Below, piece after piece: positions 21,368 through 25,712 of a stretch of DNA of 25,712 bases. The notes beneath the pieces were generated by a model. The model saw only the letters and a program-made list of their open reading frames with translations, did no database searches and was not told the origin of the DNA. Both the position numbers and the translations under genes were made by a program. The number at the start of each line of letters is the position of its first letter. Position 1 is the stretch's first letter. The stretch is from CAYMAX01 sp964388595 (GTDB lineage Bacteria; Bacteroidota; Bacteroidia; Bacteroidales; UBA932), in NCBI GenBank assembly GCA_964388595.1, contig CAYMAX010000019.1:1-25712 (forward strand). Direction: 5' to 3'.

Positions 21368-23158
21368 ATGCCTAATTACAAAATGAGTTTATTGTGCTGC
21401 GGAGGTACCGGTTGTAGGGCTTCCGAAAGCGCTGAGATTGTACATAATCTCAAAGAAGAGATCAAAAAAGCAGGAATGGAGAATGACGCTCAGGTGGTTA
21501 CCACCGGTTGTTTTGGTTTTTGCGAAAAAGGTCCTATAGTTAAAATTCTACCAGATAATACGTTCTATACAAGTGTGAAGCCAAGTGATGCAGAAGAGAT
21601 TGTAAAGGAGCACATCGTGAAAGGTCGTAAAGTGAAAAGACTTCTCTACGAAGATCCCAAGACTGCTTCTCACATCTCTGATTCCAAACACATGGGATTT
21701 TATCAGAAACAGCTTCGTATAGCCCTCAGAAACTGCGGATTCATCAATCCTGAAAACATTGATGAATACATAGCACGTGATGGTTATCAGGCTTTGGCTA
21801 TGGTTCTTCAGGGCACACCCGAAGAGGCTATCGCTACTGTTAAAAAGTCCGGTTTGAGAGGACGTGGCGGTGCTGGTTTCCCCACAGGTTTGAAATGGGA
21901 AATTGCATCCAAGAGCAAAGCAGATCAGAAATATGTTGTCTGCAACGCTGATGAAGGAGACCCGGGAGCATTTATGGATCGTTCAGTATTGGAGAGCGAC
22001 CCTCACTCTGTTCTCGAAGCTATGATTATCTGCGGTTACTGCATTGGTGCCACTAAAGGTTTGATTTATATTCGTGCTGAGTATCCATTGGCTGTGAAAC
22101 GTCTTCAGATAGCTATGGACCAGGCACGTGAATATGGACTTCTCGGTGAGAACATTCTTGGCTTCAGCTATAGTTTTGATATTGAGATTAGATATGGTGC
22201 AGGTGCATTTGTCTGCGGTGAAGAGACTGCTCTTATTCACTCCATGGAGGGAAAAAGAGGGGAACCTACAGTTAAGCCGCCATTCCCTGCAGAGAAAGGA
22301 TATCTTGGAAAACCTTCCAATGTCAATAATGTTGAAACATTCGCCAATATCCCTGTAATCTTCCTTAAAGGTGCAGATTGGTTCGCATCCATCGGCTCAG
22401 AGAAATCAAAAGGTACCAAGGTATTTGCTCTTGCTGGTAAGATCAATAATGTAGGCCTTATCGAAGTACCTATGGGTACCACTCTTCGTGAAGTTATTTA
22501 TGAGATTGGAGGAGGTATCAAGAATGGTAAGAAATTTAAAGCTGTCCAGACAGGTGGTCCTTCAGGTGGATGTCTCACAGAGAAACACCTCGATACTCCT
22601 ATCGATTATGAAAACCTCGCAGCTGCCGGGTCCATTATGGGTTCAGGCGGTATGATCGTTATGGATGAAGATGACTGTATGGTATCAGTTGCCAAATTCT
22701 ACCTCGGATTTATAGTTGAAGAATCTTGCGGTAAGTGTTCTCCTTGTCGTGTTGGTAATAAACGTCTTCTTGAGATTCTTACCAAGATAACAGATGGTAA
22801 AGGAACCATGGAAGATCTTGACTACCTGAAAAACTTGAGTAAAGTTATCAAGGATACTGCTCTTTGCGGACTTGGTCAGACCTCACCCAATCCTGTGCTC
22901 TCCACTATCGACAATTTCTACGATGAATATGTAGCTCATATCGTAGATAAGAAATGTCCTGCTCACAGATGTAAAGCTATGAGGGTGTTCTCTATCGATC
23001 CCGAGAAGTGCAAAGGCTGTACAGCTTGTGCCAAAGGATGTCCTGTCAACGCCATTAAGGGTGAACTCAAGCAACCTCACGTTATCGACAGCGCAAAATG
23101 TATTCGTTGCGGTAACTGCTTAACGAGATGTAAATTTAATGCAGTAACTGTTCAATAA
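21368..23158 (+). CDS. hydB: NADH-binding subunit HydB of trimeric [FeFe] hydrogenase (NuoF-like)
   Basis: 596 residues with the HydB domain order. N-terminal thioredoxin-like [2Fe-2S] region: CCGGTGC and TGCFGFC (C10/C11, C16, C48, C52). NuoF core: the FMN/NADH site GRGGAGFPTGLKW (165-177) and CNADEGDPGAFMD, with YGAGAFVCGEETALI. [4Fe-4S] site: C454, C457, C460 and C500. Then CPAHRC (530-535), a possible Zn site. C-terminal 2x[4Fe-4S] ferredoxin: C548, C551, C554, C558; C578, C581, C584, C588. HydB holds the FMN at which electrons from NADH and ferredoxin are combined or split. It sits between the small [2Fe-2S] gene and hydA. Bifurcation is inferred from subunit composition. Confidence 0.95.
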   Translation: MPNYKMSLLCCGGTGCRASESAEIVHNLKEEIKKAGMENDAQVVTTGCFGFCEKGPIVKILPDNTFYTSVKPSDAEEIVKEHIVKGRKVKRLLYEDPKTASHISDSKHMGFYQKQLRIALRNCGFINPENIDEYIARDGYQALAMVLQGTPEEAIATVKKSGLRGRGGAGFPTGLKWEIASKSKADQKYVVCNADEGDPGAFMDRSVLESDPHSVLEAMIICGYCIGATKGLIYIRAEYPLAVKRLQIAMDQAREYGLLGENILGFSYSFDIEIRYGAGAFVCGEETALIHSMEGKRGEPTVKPPFPAEKGYLGKPSNVNNVETFANIPVIFLKGADWFASIGSEKSKGTKVFALAGKINNVGLIEVPMGTTLREVIYEIGGGIKNGKKFKAVQTGGPSGGCLTEKHLDTPIDYENLAAAGSIMGSGGMIVMDEDDCMVSVAKFYLGFIVEESCGKCSPCRVGNKRLLEILTKITDGKGTMEDLDYLKNLSKVIKDTALCGLGQTSPNPVLSTIDNFYDEYVAHIVDKKCPAHRCKAMRVFSIDPEKCKGCTACAKGCPVNAIKGELKQPHVIDSAKCIRCGNCLTRCKFNAVTVQ

Positions 23159-23167
23159 TCTTCAGAT

Positions 23168-24928
23168 ATGGATAAAATAAAACTTACAATAGATAATAAG
23201 GAGATAGAGGTTGAAAACGGCACCACCGTTCTTCAGGCCGCTAAAATGATAGGAATTGATATTCCTACACTATGTTATATGCACCTTGACAGTTTCGGAG
23301 TTGAAAATAAACCTGCAGGTTGCCGTATATGCGTAGTGGAAATAGAGGGTCGCAGAAATCTTGCTCCTTCATGTGCTACCCCTTGTACACCGGGGATGAT
23401 AGTTCATACCCATACACTAAGAGTTATCAATGCACGCAAGACCGTGATGGAGCTCATTCTTTCAGATCACCCCAAAGATTGTCTTATCTGCCAGAAAAAT
23501 GGCAGGTGCGACCTGCAGTCACTTGCAGCTCGTCTGGGCATCAGAGAGATACATTCAGTTGAAAATGCAGAGATGTCGACTTACAAGAAGGATTCTTCTC
23601 CTTCTTTGAAGAGAGATATGGACAAATGCGTTATGTGCCGTCGTTGCGAGACCGTTTGTAACGATGTTCAGACTGTTGGTGCTCTCAGCGCAGTAAACAG
23701 AGGATTTATGGCAGTGGTTGCTCCCGCTTTTCAGCAGAGTTTAGTTGACTCCAATTGTACTTTCTGCGGACAGTGCGTGGCAGTATGCCCCACAGGTGCC
23801 CTCACAGAGGTTGACCACACTCCTAAAATCATTCAGGCTCTTACTGACCCTACCAAGACTGTTGTAGTGCAGACTGCTCCCGCAGTTCGTGCCGCTCTTG
23901 GTGAAGAATTTGGCATGAAGCCCGGTACACTGGTAACAGGTAAACTTGCTGCTGCTCTTCGTCAGCTCGGATTTGACAAAGTTTTCGATACAGATTTCGC
24001 TGCCGACCTTACCATTATGGAGGAAGGAACCGAACTTTTGGATCGTCTCAGCAAATTCCTCGGTGGAGACAAGAAAGTGAAACTTCCTATTCTCACCTCT
24101 TGCTGTCCTGCATGGGTTAATTTCTTTGAACATAATTATCCCGATATGTTGGATGTTCCTTCATCAGCCAAATCACCTCAGCAGATGTTTGGTGCTATCG
24201 CCAAGACATATTTTGCCGACAAGATTGGTGTCAAGAGAGAAGACCTCGTAGTAGTCTCCGTGATGCCTTGTCTTGCCAAGAAATATGAATGTCAGAGAGA
24301 TGAATTCAAGGTAAATGGCAATCCTGATGTAGATTATTCCATCTCTACACGTGAGCTTGCTACCTTGATTAAAGCTGCAAATATTGACTTTGCTTCTCTT
24401 CCTGAAGAAGATTATGACAATCCTCTCGGAGAATCAACAGGTGCTGCCGTTATTTTTGGTGCTACCGGTGGTGTGATAGAAGCAGCTGTCAGAACAGCTT
24501 ATGAACTCTTTACAGGCAAGAAGCTCGAAAAGATAGACTTTACTGAGCTTAGAGGTCTTGAAGGTATTCGTCAGGCATCCATTGACTTCAATGGTACTAT
24601 GATAAATATCGGTATTGCTCACACACTTGGTAATGCTCGTAAATTGCTTGACGGCATCCGCGCAGGAATGTACAATTTCCACGCTATCGAGATAATGGCC
24701 TGCCCCGGTGGATGTATCGGTGGCGCCGGTCAGCCTCTCCATCATGGTGATGCAAGCATACTTAAAGCACGTTATCAGGCTATTTATCGTGAAGATGCCG
24801 GCAAGAAGATTCGTAAATCTCATGAGAATCCCTATATCATCAAGCTTTACGAAGAATTCCTTGGTCGTCCTATGAGCGATAAGGCTCACCATTTGTTGCA
24901 TACTCATTATTTTGATAAACACGAATAG
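23168..24928 (+). CDS. hydA: Catalytic subunit HydA of trimeric [FeFe] hydrogenase
   Basis: 586 residues. N-terminal [2Fe-2S] domain (C36, C52, C55, C69), then His-ligated cluster (H101, C105, C108, C114), 2x[4Fe-4S] (C154, C157, C160, C164; C197, C200, C203, C207) and the H-cluster domain. The three signatures are intact: TSCCPAW (C312, C313), MPCLAKKYE (C368) and EIMACPGGCIGGAGQP (C512, C516). Spacing between ligands equals that of the Clostridium pasteurianum CpI enzyme (55 and 144). The proton-relay Cys C312, S332 and likely E286/E289 are kept, so it should be catalytically active. The C-terminal small-subunit region is fused. It makes H2 from ferredoxin and NADH electrons, or oxidises H2. 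Confidence 0.96.
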   Translation: MDKIKLTIDNKEIEVENGTTVLQAAKMIGIDIPTLCYMHLDSFGVENKPAGCRICVVEIEGRRNLAPSCATPCTPGMIVHTHTLRVINARKTVMELILSDHPKDCLICQKNGRCDLQSLAARLGIREIHSVENAEMSTYKKDSSPSLKRDMDKCVMCRRCETVCNDVQTVGALSAVNRGFMAVVAPAFQQSLVDSNCTFCGQCVAVCPTGALTEVDHTPKIIQALTDPTKTVVVQTAPAVRAALGEEFGMKPGTLVTGKLAAALRQLGFDKVFDTDFAADLTIMEEGTELLDRLSKFLGGDKKVKLPILTSCCPAWVNFFEHNYPDMLDVPSSAKSPQQMFGAIAKTYFADKIGVKREDLVVVSVMPCLAKKYECQRDEFKVNGNPDVDYSISTRELATLIKAANIDFASLPEEDYDNPLGESTGAAVIFGATGGVIEAAVRTAYELFTGKKLEKIDFTELRGLEGIRQASIDFNGTMINIGIAHTLGNARKLLDGIRAGMYNFHAIEIMACPGGCIGGAGQPLHHGDASILKARYQAIYREDAGKKIRKSHENPYIIKLYEEFLGRPMSDKAHHLLHTHYFDKHE

Positions 24929-24939
24929 TATATAGTATT

Positions 24940-25416
24940 ATGAGCAAAATAGAATTACAGAAATGTCAAATAGATAAGATTGCTGAAATTTGTGCAAAAT
25001 TTGGCAATAAACCCGGTGAATTGATCAATATTCTTCATGGATGCCAGGGTGAGTTTGGTTATCTTCCCGAAGAAGTTCAGCGTGAAATAGCAAAGCATAT
25101 CAATGTCCCTGTGGCTAAGGTATATGGAGTGGTTTCATTCTATTCATTCTTCACTATGACTCCAAAAGGAAAACACAGTATATCTGTATGTCTCGGTACT
25201 GCCTGCTATGTTCGTGGTTCTGAAGCAATCCTTGATGAGTTGAAGAAACTGTTGAAAATAGATGTTGGCGGAGTTACTGAAGACGGAAAGTTTTCTCTTA
25301 CCTGCCTTCGTTGCGTTGGTGCCTGCGGACTTGCCCCCGTTATGTTGGTTGGGGATAAGGTCTATGGCAGACTTGAGCCCGGAATGGTTAAAGGCATTCT
25401 GGATCAGTACAATTAG
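24940..25416 (+). CDS. hydC: HydC, NuoE-like [2Fe-2S] subunit of trimeric [FeFe] hydrogenase
   Basis: 158 residues, normal NuoE/HydC length. The helical N terminus contains LINILHGCQGEFGYLPEEV and VAKVYGVVSFYSFF. The thioredoxin-like [2Fe-2S] domain has C84-x4-C89 (SVCLGTACYVRG) and C125-x3-C129 (LRCVGACGLAP), all four ligands kept. It pairs with HydB to form the NADH-oxidising part. It lies 11 nt downstream of hydA and ends the operon; a strong terminator follows after 16 nt. Confidence 0.95.
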   Translation: MSKIELQKCQIDKIAEICAKFGNKPGELINILHGCQGEFGYLPEEVQREIAKHINVPVAKVYGVVSFYSFFTMTPKGKHSISVCLGTACYVRGSEAILDELKKLLKIDVGGVTEDGKFSLTCLRCVGACGLAPVMLVGDKVYGRLEPGMVKGILDQYN

Positions 25417-25432
25417 TTTTCGACACTATTTT

Positions 25433-25464
25433 AAAGAGTCCCCATCCAGGGGGCTCTTTTTTTT
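25433..25464 (+). terminator. Intrinsic terminator ending the hydrogenase operon
   Basis: AAAGAGTCCCC (25433-25443), a 5-base loop and GGGGGCTCTTT (25449-25459) form an 11-bp stem with one G-T pair, running into a T tract to 25464. It lies between hydC and prfA. Confidence 0.93.
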
Positions 25465-25479
25465 ATTCGGTTATTTATA

Positions 25480-25487
25480 TACCTTTG
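25480..25487 (+). promoter_or_regulatory. Bacteroidota -7 element (TACCTTTG) for prfA
   Basis: TAnnTTTG match followed by C, 18 nt before the ATG at 25506 and just after the terminator. No -33 TTG at usual spacing. Confidence 0.6.
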
Positions 25488-25505
25488 CGGACTATTTTTT
25501 AGAGT

Positions 25506-25712
25506 ATGAGCGAAAATACTTTAGTTGATAAACTTAAAGAGCTTAGTCAGAAATACGAATTGCTATCTCAGCAGCTTTCCAGTGGAGATGTAATGTCTGA
25601 TATGAAACAGTACATCAAGCTGAACAAGGAGTACAAGGAGTTGGAACCCATCATCATGGCAGGCAATAAATACTGCAAGATGATACAGGACCTTGATGAT
25701 GCCAAGGAAATT
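25506..25712 (+). CDS. prfA: Peptide chain release factor 1, N-terminal part (3' end outside the window)
   Basis: The first 69 codons of a frame open to the end of the window, starting MSENTLVDKLKELSQKYELL. The sequence KLNKEYKELEPII and DDAKEI match the N-terminal helical domain of RF1 in bacteria, where the related segment reads K-L-x-K-E-Y-K-D-L. RF1 releases the chain at UAG and UAA. The catalytic GGQ and the PxT codon-recognition part lie outside the window, so RF2 cannot be excluded strictly, but the N terminus fits RF1. Confidence 0.85.
   Translation, partial: MSENTLVDKLKELSQKYELLSQQLSSGDVMSDMKQYIKLNKEYKELEPIIMAGNKYCKMIQDLDDAKEI

Noticed and set aside
1..25712. CRISPR arrays, insertion sequences, phage or conjugation genes, classical riboswitches
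   Set aside because: No tandem spaced repeats, transposase motifs or mobile-element genes seen; the only leader RNA regulation supported is the trp attenuator.

Overview
The window looks like a chromosomal segment of a fermentative anaerobic Bacteroidales (Bacteroidota) bacterium. The evidence is ten close matches to the Bacteroidota -7 promoter element TAnnTTTG, scarce Shine-Dalgarno sites, two SpsI/II-type lipoproteins of a Bacteroidetes kind, the DUF3822 protein, the TrpB2-type tryptophan synthase beta chain, butyrate kinase, and a trimeric [FeFe] hydrogenase. No IS elements, phage genes or CRISPR arrays are visible. Genes are densely packed and no gap between genes exceeds about 210 bases.

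Layout. 1-685: 3' part of butyrate kinase. 682-2166 (minus): trpB2, preceded by a complete tryptophan attenuator, i.e. a promoter, a 24-residue leader peptide with three tandem Trp codons, and a strong intrinsic terminator that competes with an alternative pairing. 2158-3603 (minus): CstA-like transporter, divergent from a MATE exporter and a cytidylate-kinase-like protein (3655-5602, plus). 5610-9621 (minus): a tight four-gene operon of an NrnA-like DHH phosphoesterase, two FKBP-like lipoproteins, and an SDR/epimerase carrying a C-terminal zinc-ribbon-like domain. 9675-11626 (plus): a membrane-anchored unknown protein, DUF3822 and RsmD, followed by tRNA-Asp(GTC) with its own promoter and terminator. 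11803-13561: an IscU/NifU-like protein paired with a GGGtGRT protein, both of unknown function. 13610-15991: SAM hydroxide adenosyltransferase-like protein, MazG and the TcdA/CsdL-type E1-like enzyme. 16003-17141: GNAT-like protein.

17154-25416 is the most striking region. A regulatory set (DRTGG protein, RsbW-like ATPase, HydS-like sensory [FeFe] hydrogenase, second DRTGG protein, PHP phosphoesterase, GHKL ATPase) leads into a separately promoted structural set: a [2Fe-2S] thioredoxin-like protein, HydB, HydA and HydC. The latter three make a probable electron-bifurcating, NAD- and ferredoxin-linked hydrogenase. A strong terminator closes the region and prfA (RF1) begins at 25506, running off the window.

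Together with butyrate kinase, the hydrogenase points to an organism that ferments to butyrate and H2. The main items for follow-up are the trp attenuator at trpB2, the hydrogenase regulatory module, and the NifU-like/GGGtGRT pair.
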